Positions 41,212 through 49,748 of a stretch of 50,787 nucleotides of DNA are shown here, in pieces. The notes under the pieces are model-generated. The model made no database searches. It saw only the letters and a list, made by a program, of their open reading frames with translations, and was not told the DNA's origin. The position numbers were made by a program, and so were the translations under genes. The number at the start of each line of letters is the position of its first letter. Positions within the stretch are counted from its first letter, which is position 1. Origin of the DNA: SYFY01 sp031385325 (GTDB lineage: Bacteria > Pseudomonadota > Gammaproteobacteria > Pseudomonadales > Azotimanducaceae); assembly GCA_031385325.1 (NCBI GenBank), contig JANNBJ010000024.1, positions 1 to 50,787 of the forward strand. The letters run 5' to 3'.

Positions 41212-42897
41212 ATGCGTTCATCTCTCTGGTGGCTGATTGGAATCGGCGCGCTGATCGTTGTCGTGATTGGCTGGCAACGCTTTGGAACGGCGACCATTTC
41301 GGTGAAGTCAGAGCCGCCGGATGGTCTGGTATGGATCGACGGTCGGCGCATCGGCCGATCGCCGGTTCGGAATGAACCTGTGTCTACGGGCAAGCACCTG
41401 ATTCTGGTGGAACACTCGTACTTTGCGCCTTATGAGCAGCAGGTTAGCGTAGCGGTTGGCACTCATCTGGAGCATCACGCTGTCATGCAGACCGGCAAGG
41501 GTGCGCTGGTGCTCGTGTCCAATCCGCGCGGCGCGTGGGTTGAGGTCAACGGCGAGCGGTTACCCAATGTGACACCGACACGTCTGGATATCTGGTCCGG
41601 TGTGCATCAGATTGTCATGGGTCTGCCGGAGCGCAAGCCGTTCACGAAGGAAGTGACGCTCAATGACGGCGCAACGCTTGAAGTCAATCAGGATCTGAAC
41701 GTGGATCCACATGGAAGCCTGACGATTGTTGGTGCACCGGTTCGTGCACGTGTGGAGATCCTGGATTCCGACATCAAGTATCGAGCCGGCGTCAGATTGC
41801 CGGTTGGCGAGTATGTGATCCGCGTGTCCTCGGACGGCTTCAGTGCGATTGAAGAACGTCTGATGATCAGTGGTGGCGAGAACACCCATCGGGTCGGACT
41901 GGACCGGCATTATGGCGAGCTTCGTATCAACGTGGTGCCGAAGGATGCACAGGTGTTTGTCAGTGCTGCAGGCGGGCGGAACCAGCGCTATGGCGGGCCA
42001 ACAAAAATGCCCACTGGCGCGATCGAAGTACGGGCTCGTGCATTGGGTCATCGGACTGCTGTTCGCCATCTCAGACTGGAAGAGTCAGGCACGACCGTGA
42101 CGCTTCAACTGGAAGCGATGCGTGTTCAGGTTGGCGGTCGCATTCTTGATGTGCTGAAAAGTGGCGGCACTGCGCCGGAGATGGTGATTGTCCCGGCGGG
42201 CCAATTTCGGATGGGCAGTGCAAACGGCACCGGTGTAGAACGACCGGTGCACGAGGTGACGATGCTGCTCCCTTTTGCGGTCTCGGTGCTGGAAGTCCAG
42301 GTATCGGACTACCTGAAATTTGTCGAGGCCAGCAGCGGGAAGCTGGATCGTCGTGTGGACATCGGAAGGCTTGATTCTCCGATTACGTACGTCACCTGGG
42401 ACGATGCGCTGGCGTATTCGCGCTGGCTCAGTCGGCAGACAGGTGCGGTCTATCGTTTGATCAGCGAAGCCGAGTGGGAGTACGTCGCTCGCGCGGGAAC
42501 ATCGACGCCGCATTACTTCGGTGCGGATGTCGAACAACTGTGTGAACACGGCAACGTCGCCGACCAGTCAGTGCGGGCGGTGTATCGTGAATGGACCGTG
42601 CTCGGTTGCACGGATGGCCAGGTCAAGCCTGCACCTGTTGGGCGCTATAAGGCCAATCCGCTCGGTCTGAAGGACGTGTACGGTAACGTGTCAGAGTGGG
42701 TACTCGACTGTGATACGCCGGAGTATGGGGCGGCCGCGGTTATTTACGAAGATGTTGCAGCAGATGAAAGCTGCGAATCCCATGGCCATCGGGGCGGCTC
42801 ATGGGATTCTGGTGCAGAGAATGCCAACTCAAGCTATCGGGTGTCTGCTTCCACTGCCAGCGAAGATCGTGGTATTCGCCTGGCGCGGGAACTCTGA
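41212..42897 (+). CDS. Membrane-anchored protein with PEGA repeats and FGE-sulfatase (SUMF1/EgtB/PvdO) domain
   Basis: 561 residues from the ATG at 41212. A transmembrane anchor (WWLIGIGALIVVVIGW, about 6-22) is followed by about four PEGA-like repeats (starting near 27, 96, 168 and 235; e.g. TISVKSEPPDGLVWIDGRRIG) in the periplasm, then an FGE-sulfatase domain (about 322-561: MVIVPAGQFRMGSANG...PVHEVT..., YRLISEAEWEYVARAG, GNVSEWVLDC, HRGGSWDSG...GIRLARE). The region where formylglycine-generating enzymes have their reactive Cys reads NSSYRVSAS, so a Cys-type FGE is unlikely; it may be a structural or PvdO/EgtB-like member. Two Cys (C500 and C521) could form a disulfide. No sulfatase gene is near. 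Confidence 0.85.
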   Translation: MRSSLWWLIGIGALIVVVIGWQRFGTATISVKSEPPDGLVWIDGRRIGRSPVRNEPVSTGKHLILVEHSYFAPYEQQVSVAVGTHLEHHAVMQTGKGALVLVSNPRGAWVEVNGERLPNVTPTRLDIWSGVHQIVMGLPERKPFTKEVTLNDGATLEVNQDLNVDPHGSLTIVGAPVRARVEILDSDIKYRAGVRLPVGEYVIRVSSDGFSAIEERLMISGGENTHRVGLDRHYGELRINVVPKDAQVFVSAAGGRNQRYGGPTKMPTGAIEVRARALGHRTAVRHLRLEESGTTVTLQLEAMRVQVGGRILDVLKSGGTAPEMVIVPAGQFRMGSANGTGVERPVHEVTMLLPFAVSVLEVQVSDYLKFVEASSGKLDRRVDIGRLDSPITYVTWDDALAYSRWLSRQTGAVYRLISEAEWEYVARAGTSTPHYFGADVEQLCEHGNVADQSVRAVYREWTVLGCTDGQVKPAPVGRYKANPLGLKDVYGNVSEWVLDCDTPEYGAAAVIYEDVAADESCESHGHRGGSWDSGAENANSSYRVSASTASEDRGIRLAREL

Positions 42898-42947
42898 CCA
42901 GACGGGCAACTCATTACCTTGAGCACAGGTTCTGGTGCGGGACCTTG

Positions 42948-43682
42948 TCAAGCCTCAGCACGTGTTGTCGTTAATTGAGAATAAATCGTCGGCGGATTCA
43001 CGCTGAGGGTCTGCCGAACGGTAGTCAGTGGCTGCGTCAGCAGCTTTTCCCAGTCTGCCGCAGGCAGCCAGGCTGCGCGACGGCCATTGCGGAAGCCCTG
43101 CCAGGCGGCTTTGGCAATTCTCCAGTCACCGCTTTCCCGGGCGATCTTCAACATGCCAGCGAACGCGATCAACGCCAGGCCCGGGTTGTTGGTCTGGGCG
43201 ACGGTAAAGGCGAGCAGACACACTTCACCTTTGACGTCCCGACCATGTTGTGTCGTCACATGCCACAGGTCGTGCATGTCGCGAAGACGTTCGGCGTACA
43301 GCGTGATATCGCTTTCGCCGTAAATTTCATCGGTGTCGCTCGCTTCGACGAGGCCATCGGCCGAGAGGTTCTCTGTCTCGACAAATTTGAGGTAGTGGGC
43401 ACCCAGGCTCTCGGCCGGCAGAGTTCGCAGATAGTCACGATTGCTCAGAATGTCGATCAGGTTGCGCTTTTCGGACAGAATGGCGCGTCCGGTCGACGTC
43501 CCCGAGAAGCGGTTGAAGCCACGCAGCACCGTCTTTCCTGAGAGCGCACGCACGATAGTGAACACGTGTTCGGTCTGCTCCGGATCGGCGAGCAGTTTTC
43601 GGAGTGCATTCCAGGCTGCGCGTGGATGCATCGACCAGGGGTTGCCGGTGGCGGGGATGGCAGGGGAGGTCATGGTGTTCAT
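42948..43682 (-). CDS. COQ4-family ubiquinone-biosynthesis protein
   Basis: 244 residues. The COQ4 HDxxH metal motif is H137-D-L-W-H141, followed by the family run HGRDVKGEVCLLAFTVAQTNNPGLALIAFAGMLKI. In eukaryotes COQ4 is needed for coenzyme Q biosynthesis and has been linked to the C1 decarboxylation/hydroxylation step; bacterial homologues are less studied. No other ubi gene lies nearby. It is divergent from a TetR regulator, and the spacer holds a promoter for this gene overlapping a small inverted repeat, so it appears specifically regulated, which is unlike a housekeeping ubi gene. The first ATG (43682) has no clear ribosome binding site; an ATG at 43673 is an alternative. Confidence 0.88.
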   Translation of the reverse strand: MNTMTSPAIPATGNPWSMHPRAAWNALRKLLADPEQTEHVFTIVRALSGKTVLRGFNRFSGTSTGRAILSEKRNLIDILSNRDYLRTLPAESLGAHYLKFVETENLSADGLVEASDTDEIYGESDITLYAERLRDMHDLWHVTTQHGRDVKGEVCLLAFTVAQTNNPGLALIAFAGMLKIARESGDWRIAKAAWQGFRNGRRAAWLPAADWEKLLTQPLTTVRQTLSVNPPTIYSQLTTTRAEA

Positions 43683-43712
43683 TTGTCTATCAACAACAAT
43701 GTAGATAGGGGC

Positions 43713-43740
43713 ATAGTAACCATACTAACAATTATGTCAA
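43713..43740 (-). promoter_or_regulatory. Sigma-70-type promoter for the COQ4 gene, overlapping an inverted repeat
   Basis: On the minus strand TTGACA (43740-43735), a 16-bp gap, then TACTAT (43718-43713). The repeat TAGTA-ACCA-TACTA (43715-43728) overlaps the -10 and spacer, and CTATC...GATAG (43687-43708) lies in the leader. The divergent TetR gene starts 17 bp from the -35 box, so this is a likely operator-promoter. Repression by the TetR is inferred from position. Confidence 0.55.
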
Positions 43741-43756
43741 TAACGGATTTCACACT

Positions 43757-44365
43757 TTGAGCATCAGAAAGCGACGATCGCCGGACGAAGCGCGGACCGA
43801 GATTCTCGCTGCAGCCCAGGATCGCCTGAGACTTTTCGGGATCGACGGGCTCAACGTAGTGGATGTTGCCAAAGCCTGCGGCATGAGTCACGCCACGGTG
43901 CTGCATCACTTTGGCAGCACCGCCGGCATGCGGCGGGCACTGGTCACCTACATGACCACGCAGTTGCTGGAAGACATCATTGCCTCCCTGCAACAGAATC
44001 CATCGCTCGAACCGCCACAGATCCTGCACAGTCTGTTTCACACGCTGTCTACCGGTGGGCACGTCAAGTTGCTCGCCTGGCTGAGCCTGGCTGGCAATGA
44101 ACTGGAACCGGAAGAAGCGCCCGCTGCGTTGCTTGCGCATCACTTCAATGCGCTGATCCCCGTGATCGCCGAGCGATTACCGCCCTCACCCAGGCGCGAT
44201 GAACACGCTCGGCGTGTGGTGTTCCTGATTGCAGCGGCAGCGATTGGCAGTGGTGTGGGTGGCGCTATGTTGCCCGCGTTGATTGGATTGTCCCAAGGTG
44301 AGGTCGATCAGTTTCCAGACTGGCTTGGTCAGCAGATCTATCATCTGGTGGCGTCAGCGGACTGA
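43757..44365 (+). CDS. TetR-family regulator, divergent from COQ4
   Basis: 202 residues from TTG at 43757 (LSIRKRRSPDEARTEILAAAQDRLRLFGIDGLNVVDVAKACGMSHATVLHHFGSTAGM), with the full TetR helix-turn-helix in the first 60 residues. The C-terminal half (about 75-195) is a ligand-binding helical domain ending in a Gly-rich AAAIGSGVGGAMLPALIG. The start codon is TTG; no ATG gives a complete HTH. It probably controls itself and the COQ4 gene through the 74-bp intergenic spacer. A remnant of an SDR gene follows on the other strand. Confidence 0.88.
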   Translation: MSIRKRRSPDEARTEILAAAQDRLRLFGIDGLNVVDVAKACGMSHATVLHHFGSTAGMRRALVTYMTTQLLEDIIASLQQNPSLEPPQILHSLFHTLSTGGHVKLLAWLSLAGNELEPEEAPAALLAHHFNALIPVIAERLPPSPRRDEHARRVVFLIAAAAIGSGVGGAMLPALIGLSQGEVDQFPDWLGQQIYHLVASAD

Positions 44366-44425
44366 CGGCCGACGACAGGGGCATCAGGACCGCCGAACCA
44401 ACAGAGCCCGCCTGGTACTCAAAGA

Positions 44426-44610
44426 TCACCTTGGTTTTGCGTGATACACGGCGTCGTCGCCCAACTCGTGCTGCAGTTGTTGTCCCTTGGCGTCCTGCAT
44501 GTCGGCAATGACAACCTGCGCGCCTTCACCCACAGATTTTTGCACCGAGGCACGGCCCATGCCGCTCCACGTGTGATGATGGCTACTTTGCCAGCCAGTC
44601 GTTGTGTCAC
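44426..44610 (-). pseudogene. Short-chain dehydrogenase remnant (frameshifted, truncated)
   Basis: From the GTG at 44610 one frame reads MTQRLAGKVAIITRGA, the start of an SDR Rossmann fold; at the glycine-rich cofactor loop the reading shifts, and the next frame continues GMGRASVQKSVGEGAQVVIADMQDAKGQQLQHELGDDAVYHAK. Joined, they give the first ~60 residues of an SDR with TGxxxGxG damaged. The rest (about 190 residues including the YxxxK site) is missing. A small deletion within the loop plus loss of the 3' part would explain it. The remnant lies downstream of the GPH transporter on the same strand. Confidence 0.8.
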
Positions 44611-44637
44611 CGAACAACTCCTCGGTTGGCTGTCTTG

Positions 44638-46182
44638 TCAGACTGCAGGCGCGGGTTGAGATTGTCCGGGTGCAGGCTGGTTAGCCATTTCCTGCTGGAT
44701 CTGTTTCAGGCGTTCTTCGGTCAGGCTGTAGGTCCAGAGGAGTGGCATGGAGATGAACATGAAGACGGCCGGGATGATCGAGTACAGCACGGCAAGCCAC
44801 AGCAAGGCACTTTCAGTATTCGGATTGACGAGTGGGTTACGCAGCGAATCGAAGCCGACCCAGGTGGCTGCGATACCGCCGATCACAAGCCCGAGCGCAT
44901 AAGACAGTTTGCGCGTCATCGTCCAGACGCTCATGTAGGCACCACCTTGACGCTTGCCGGTGCGTGCAGCATCAAGATCGATGACGTCTGCAGCCATGGC
45001 AAAAGGCAGGGCCGCCAGCGCACCGATAGCCGAGCCCTTCAACATCATGACGACGATGAAGAAGATGAATTTGCCCGTTGGCACGCCAACAAAATAGCTC
45101 GCTATGCTCTCGACCCAGTTAACGGGCAGGAAGGCAAGCAGATGCTGGATTTCGAATGCCGTGAACCAGATCGCCGGCGAAACAACAATCAACGGAATGA
45201 AACAGGACCACAGTGCATACCAGAAAATGGCCGCCATGGTTGTTCGGTGTTTGCCAAAACGGCGCGACAGCCAGAACCAGAATGGAATCGCAACGATCTG
45301 CGAAATGAAGTAAGGCGCGAGATAAAATCCATACAGATCGCCCGCCAGCAGCACGTGTTTGACAAAGAAGAAGCTCAGGCTGTTGGTCATCGCCGAGCCG
45401 ATGGTCGCGAACAGGAAGATGATCACCAGTGCGCGAAACGGCTCGTTTCCCCACAGTGCCCACAAGCTGTCCCGGAATGGAATGCGTCGGGTATCGGCTT
45501 CAGTAACCGGAGCTTCCGGCACGCTGAACAAGAGGTTGAACACAAAGATCGGCATGACGATGGCGGTGAAGATCGTCAACACAAAAACGTTGTCGGTGGG
45601 TTTGGTGTAACCAAAAAATACCAGGATGGCCGGTGTGAATGCGCCAAGCAGTGAACCAGAAACCGCAAACGCCTCGCGCCAGCTCATGACCAGCGTTCGT
45701 TCGTGGTAGTCGCCAGCGAGTTCCGCGCCCATGGCGCTGTATGGAACGTCCTTGATCGTCGAGCCTATGTACATCAGTACCAGCGCGCCCAGCAGCCAGG
45801 GATAGCCAGTATTCATGGTGAAACCCAGGAACTCGACTTCGGTAAATTCGATGGGCGGAATCCACAGTAGCCATACCCCAGCGATGAAAATCGGAGTGCC
45901 GATCAGGATGAAAGGTTTGCGTCTGCCCCATCGCGTGCGCGCTCGATCGGAAATGAAACCGACGATCGGATCGGTCACGCCATCAAAAACACGAGACAGT
46001 GCGAGCATCAGCATCACGAAGCCCAGCGACAGGCCGAAGCCGTTGGCGTCGGCATAAACTGCGGGCAGATAGACTGCGAGCGGCAGGGCCATCATCGATA
46101 ACGGCATGGCGGGTGCGCCATAACTCGCCATCACCCACCGCGACAGGCCGGTCCGAGAGTTCTCTGACTTTGCGATTTCCAA
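44638..46182 (-). CDS. MFS transporter, glycoside-pentoside-hexuronide (GPH):cation symporter type
   Basis: 514 residues, about 12 hydrophobic helices. GPH-family pointers: LSRVFDGVTDPIVGFISDRARTRWGRRKPFILIGTPIF after helix 2, VPYSAMGAELAGDYHERT after helix 4, and a late DLDAARTGKRQGGAYMSVWTMTRKLSYALG. The family imports sugars or, in many environmental bacteria, unidentified organic compounds with Na+ or H+. The C terminus is a Pro/Gln-rich cytoplasmic tail. It is divergent from the acyl-CoA dehydrogenase gene; the SDR remnant downstream suggests the original operon has decayed. Confidence 0.9.
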   Translation of the reverse strand: MEIAKSENSRTGLSRWVMASYGAPAMPLSMMALPLAVYLPAVYADANGFGLSLGFVMLMLALSRVFDGVTDPIVGFISDRARTRWGRRKPFILIGTPIFIAGVWLLWIPPIEFTEVEFLGFTMNTGYPWLLGALVLMYIGSTIKDVPYSAMGAELAGDYHERTLVMSWREAFAVSGSLLGAFTPAILVFFGYTKPTDNVFVLTIFTAIVMPIFVFNLLFSVPEAPVTEADTRRIPFRDSLWALWGNEPFRALVIIFLFATIGSAMTNSLSFFFVKHVLLAGDLYGFYLAPYFISQIVAIPFWFWLSRRFGKHRTTMAAIFWYALWSCFIPLIVVSPAIWFTAFEIQHLLAFLPVNWVESIASYFVGVPTGKFIFFIVVMMLKGSAIGALAALPFAMAADVIDLDAARTGKRQGGAYMSVWTMTRKLSYALGLVIGGIAATWVGFDSLRNPLVNPNTESALLWLAVLYSIIPAVFMFISMPLLWTYSLTEERLKQIQQEMANQPAPGQSQPAPAV

Positions 46183-46328
46183 TCCAGTGCTCCCTGCTGC
46201 GAGCCATCACATATACACGGCGCTCCTGCTGCTGCCAAGGGCTCGAATCGTCGAACCGGACCTGCGTGGATCGCTAGAACCAATTCGCCTGTTAGACTAC
46301 GGCCGTGCTGTCACCAAGAGACTCGAGA

Positions 46329-47513
46329 ATGACCAGTTCTGCTGCGCTCGGCGAATTCCGTCGCGACGTTCAATCCTGGCTTGCGGCCAACTGTCCACCA
46401 TCGATGCGAACACCGATGCAAGCGGACGAGTATCCCGGCGGTGGCAAGCGTGCGGTCTGGCGCAATCCTGAATCGAAGTTATGGCTTGATCGAATGGCCG
46501 AGCGTGGATTTGTCGTGCCAACGTGGCCAAAAGCCTATGGCGGGGCGGGCCTCGACAAGGCACAGAACCAGGTGCTGCAGGAAGAACTTCGACGCATCAA
46601 TGCAAGGCCGGCGCATGTCGGCATGGGCATCAGCATGATCGGGCCTGCCCTGCTCGAATACGGCAATGAAGAACAGAAGCTGCGACATCTGCCGAAGATT
46701 GCCCGTGGCGAAATCTGGTGGTGTCAGGGTTACAGCGAACCGGGTTCAGGATCGGACCTCGCCAGCCTGCGAACAAGCGCTGTCAGCGATGGTGATGATT
46801 ACCTGATCACCGGCCAGAAGATCTGGACCTCAGGAGCTGACAGGGCGGACTGGATGTTTTGCCTGGTGCGTACCGCGCCCGAAGCCCCCAAACATCAGGG
46901 CATCACCTTCATCCTGTTCGACATGACCACACCTGGGGTCACGGTGAAACCCATTCTGCTGATCAGCGGACTTTCCCCGTTCTGTGAAACGTTCCTCGAT
47001 GGCGTGCGGGTGCCGAAGACCAACGTCGTGTCCAGGGTGAATGATGGCTGGACGGTCGCCAAACGGCTGTTGCAGTACGAGCGCACCAGTATCGGCGCTA
47101 TCGGCAACCGTGGGCAGAATGCGGAGAGCCTCGAAGACCTCGTCAAACGATACCTCGGCGGTGAGATCCATGATGTGGCGCTGCGGCAGGAGCTGGTCAA
47201 ACATCGCATCAATGACCGCAGTTTTGCGCTGACGCTCAGGCGTTCGCAGGAGGAGGCAACCGCCGGCATCGCTCCGGGCGCTGTATCATCGATGTTCAAG
47301 TACTACGGCACCGAACAGAACAAAAACCGTTACGAGTTGATGTTGCGTGCCATGGGCACACAGGCAGTTGGCTGGAGTGCGAACACGGTCGCGGCGGATG
47401 AACTGGAAACCACGCAAGGTTGGCTGCGTTCTAAAGCCAACTCGATCGAAGGCGGAACCTCGGAAGTTCAGCTCAACATCATCGCCAAGCGTATTCTGGG
47501 GTTGCCCGATTGA
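46329..47513 (+). CDS. Acyl-CoA dehydrogenase (complete)
   Basis: 394 residues from the ATG at 46329 (MTSSAALGEFRRDVQSWLAANCPPSM); a GTG at 46305 would add eight residues. Three-domain acyl-CoA dehydrogenase: N-terminal helices with GFVVPTWPKAYGGAGLDKAQNQVLQEEL, the middle WWCQGYSEPGSGSDLASLRTSAVSDGDDYLITGQKIWTSGA, and the C-terminal helical part ending IEGGTSEVQLNIIAKRILGLPD. FAD binding sequences (YSEPGSGSDLA) are standard. Its acyl substrate is unknown. It differs from the partial enzyme at 1-732 but belongs to the same broad group. The CsgG-domain gene follows 65 bp on. Confidence 0.94.
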   Translation: MTSSAALGEFRRDVQSWLAANCPPSMRTPMQADEYPGGGKRAVWRNPESKLWLDRMAERGFVVPTWPKAYGGAGLDKAQNQVLQEELRRINARPAHVGMGISMIGPALLEYGNEEQKLRHLPKIARGEIWWCQGYSEPGSGSDLASLRTSAVSDGDDYLITGQKIWTSGADRADWMFCLVRTAPEAPKHQGITFILFDMTTPGVTVKPILLISGLSPFCETFLDGVRVPKTNVVSRVNDGWTVAKRLLQYERTSIGAIGNRGQNAESLEDLVKRYLGGEIHDVALRQELVKHRINDRSFALTLRRSQEEATAGIAPGAVSSMFKYYGTEQNKNRYELMLRAMGTQAVGWSANTVAADELETTQGWLRSKANSIEGGTSEVQLNIIAKRILGLPD

Positions 47514-47578
47514 CCGGGGCTTGGCCCGTGGTTGGTACAATTGGTTCACTGAAAATTTTGGCGAAACAGGAGAATCGC

Positions 47579-48727
47579 ATGCAGCTCAAGCACGCAATTT
47601 ATGGAATCGGAATTGCTCTTGCCTCTTTGACGATGTGCGTCCAGGCGGACTACCTGGCCTACGCCGTAGGGGCGAAGAGCAAGGTCCCGCTGCCGGCCAG
47701 CATTGATACGATCGAGACCAAATACCTGCTGAACCTGGAATGGGGTGAGTACAACGGCTCCAAGTCGCGCCTTGGTGTACTCAGTGTCGACAACAACAGT
47801 TCGTCATCGAGTTATACCTCCACAGGTTCTGACGGATCGAGTTACAGCTGGTCGTATGACAACGCCAATACGGTGCCGGTGAACGGTATCGAGGCTATCG
47901 TGGTGGACGTACTGAATCGTTCGGGTCGTTTTCGCCTGGTTGAACGGAACGTGCTTGGAGCCGTGCTGAAGGAGCAGGACCTGGTCAGCGGAGGCCGAAT
48001 AGCCCAGCCCTCGGGAGCCAAAACCGGCAACGTGCTCGGCGCGCAATTTCTCGTGCAGGTGGTTGTTACCGATTACGAAGCCAAGACCAAGGGCTCCGGT
48101 GGTGGTCTGGGCGCGCTGGTGGCGTCGAGGGTGCCGGTTCTAGGCGGTGTGGGTTTTGAGAAGGGGGAGGGTCGAGTCGGCATGAACTTCCGTCTCATCA
48201 ATGCCGAAACGAGCGAAATCATCTACACCAAACAGATTGAGTCTGTGATCAAGGAAAGCGGGCTTACCTTCGGCGGGGCGGGTTTCAGCAGTGCTGGCGC
48301 ACTTGGCGGGTTCCTGGGTAATTTCTCCAAGACGCCGATTGGCCAGGCCGTTATCGCCGGCATCAACAAGGGCATCTACGAACTGATCAAGCAGATTGGC
48401 GCCGCACCGGCCAGTGGCAGTGTCATCAAGACCGAGGGCAATCGGGTGTGGTCGAATGTTGGATCGGATGTGGTGAAAGTTGGCGAGATGCTGAAGATCA
48501 TCCGGCGTGGTGAGGACCTGATCGATCCGGACACCGGAATCAGCCTGGGCTCCAGCGAAACCGAAATAGGCCAGTTACGAATATCGGAAGTCTCGGACAA
48601 GTTCAGTATCGCCGATCGTGTTTCGGGTGGCAGTCCCATCAGTCGCGGGGACAAGGTTGTGTCCACTGCTGCGGCGCCTGGAATCGAGTTTGCCTCTAGC
48701 TGGAATAATCCCGGCCGAAGCTTCTAA
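47579..48727 (+). CDS. CsgG-domain exported protein
   Basis: 382 residues from the ATG at 47579, preceded by AGGAGAATCGC. Signal peptide MQLKHAIYGIGIALASLTMCVQA, with either signal peptidase I cleavage at VQA or a poor lipobox (LTMC). A CsgG-type domain is seen in IEAIVVDVLNRSGRFRLVERNVLGAVLKEQDLVSG...VLGAQFLVQVVVTDYEAKTKGSG...VGMNFRLINAETSEIIYTKQIE. True CsgG is an outer-membrane curli pore; no curli genes are present, so this is a CsgG-like protein of unknown role. The C-terminal ~100 residues (from GNRVWSNVGSDVVKVGEML) form an extra beta-rich region. Ser-rich stretch at about 65-80. Confidence 0.85.
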   Translation: MQLKHAIYGIGIALASLTMCVQADYLAYAVGAKSKVPLPASIDTIETKYLLNLEWGEYNGSKSRLGVLSVDNNSSSSSYTSTGSDGSSYSWSYDNANTVPVNGIEAIVVDVLNRSGRFRLVERNVLGAVLKEQDLVSGGRIAQPSGAKTGNVLGAQFLVQVVVTDYEAKTKGSGGGLGALVASRVPVLGGVGFEKGEGRVGMNFRLINAETSEIIYTKQIESVIKESGLTFGGAGFSSAGALGGFLGNFSKTPIGQAVIAGINKGIYELIKQIGAAPASGSVIKTEGNRVWSNVGSDVVKVGEMLKIIRRGEDLIDPDTGISLGSSETEIGQLRISEVSDKFSIADRVSGGSPISRGDKVVSTAAAPGIEFASSWNNPGRSF

Positions 48728-48756
48728 ACGATCCAGAAAGGTGCTTGCATGGAGTG

Positions 48757-48784
48757 AGGTGGATTGAGTAACGTCAGTCCACCT
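48757..48784. terminator. Candidate hairpin between CsgG and MBL genes
   Basis: AGGTGGA (48757-48763) and TCCACCT (48778-48784) are perfect 7-bp arms with a 14-base loop, located 17 bp before the next gene's start. There is no T-run, and the hairpin could instead act on translation of the next gene. Confidence 0.3.
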
Positions 48785-48800
48785 TGAGGGAGGGATTACC

Positions 48801-49748
48801 ATGCGACTACTTCGCTTCACACTTGTTCTTGTTCTGGCTTCGGTTCCGTTCATGAGCGCTCGTGCCCACGACGCGATGAATCTGGATCAACTGATGACAG
48901 CCTTTGGCTGGGACTTCAACACCGCGCAGATCAAGACACAGAAAATCACCGACAACCTGCACGTGCTGTTTGGTATTGGTGGCAACATCGCCGTCAGTAC
49001 CGGTGCCAATGGCGTGCTGATCGTCGATGACCAGTTTCCACAGATGCAGGCGAAGGTGCAGGCCGCCATTGGGGAGCTCGGTGGCAAAGGCGTGAACTTT
49101 GCGATCAACACACACTGGCACTTCGATCATGCCGAAGGCAACCTGACGTTAGGTCCTCAAGGCACGTGGCTGGTCAGCCAGAGCAACTCCCGCAAGATGA
49201 TGTTGAGTGATCACATCGTCAATCTCGTGGCGATGCAGTACGCACAGAAGGCGTATCCAGCGGAGGCCTTGCCACACATCACCTATGACGATCGGATGCA
49301 GTTCCATTTCAATGGCCAGCAGATTGATCTGGTGCATGCCGGCCCAGCACACACCACGGGCGACACGGCCATCATCTTCCGCACCGATAACGCAGTGCAC
49401 CTGGGTGATGTCTTCAACAACACCGGCTACCCGTTCATCGATGCAGACAATGGTGGCGATCTAACTGGCGTGAACACCTTCTGCAAGGCAGTGCTGGCTG
49501 AAATCAATCCGCAGACGGTGGTCATTCCCGGTCATGGAGAAGTGACCAACCACGAAAAGCTGGTGGCTTACGTGGCGATGCTGGAAACAGTTCGCGAACG
49601 CATTCTGAAGCTGGTGAAAGAGGGCAAGACACTAGAACAAGTGGTCGCTGCCAAGCCAACCGCGGACTTCGATTCCATTTATGGTGATCCAACAAGCATC
49701 ATCAACCGCTCGTTCCTCAGCCTGACACGCGAATTGGGTGGCGCATGA
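48801..49748 (+). CDS. Exported MBL-fold metallo-hydrolase
   Basis: 315 residues with a signal peptide (MRLLRFTLVLVLASVPFMSARAHD). Zinc-binding motif H105-W-H107-F-D109-H110 in INTHWHFDHAEGN, plus His in AGPAHTTGD (about 179), Asp in HLGDVF (about 198) and His in VIPGHGEV (about 242): a full metallo-beta-lactamase-fold site. Such periplasmic members hydrolyse lactones, thioesters, lactams or quaternary compounds; the substrate is unknown. Followed with a 4-bp overlap by the EthD-like gene, so the two are co-translated. Confidence 0.92.
   Translation: MRLLRFTLVLVLASVPFMSARAHDAMNLDQLMTAFGWDFNTAQIKTQKITDNLHVLFGIGGNIAVSTGANGVLIVDDQFPQMQAKVQAAIGELGGKGVNFAINTHWHFDHAEGNLTLGPQGTWLVSQSNSRKMMLSDHIVNLVAMQYAQKAYPAEALPHITYDDRMQFHFNGQQIDLVHAGPAHTTGDTAIIFRTDNAVHLGDVFNNTGYPFIDADNGGDLTGVNTFCKAVLAEINPQTVVIPGHGEVTNHEKLVAYVAMLETVRERILKLVKEGKTLEQVVAAKPTADFDSIYGDPTSIINRSFLSLTRELGGA

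Noticed and set aside
44602..45654. 350-residue plus-strand open frame
   Set aside because: It lies antisense to the GPH transporter, is rich in Arg/Gln/Asp/His in a low-complexity way, and shows no family motif.
47579..48727. True curli secretion channel CsgG
   Set aside because: A CsgG-type domain is present but there is no good lipobox and no csgA/B/E/F neighbours.
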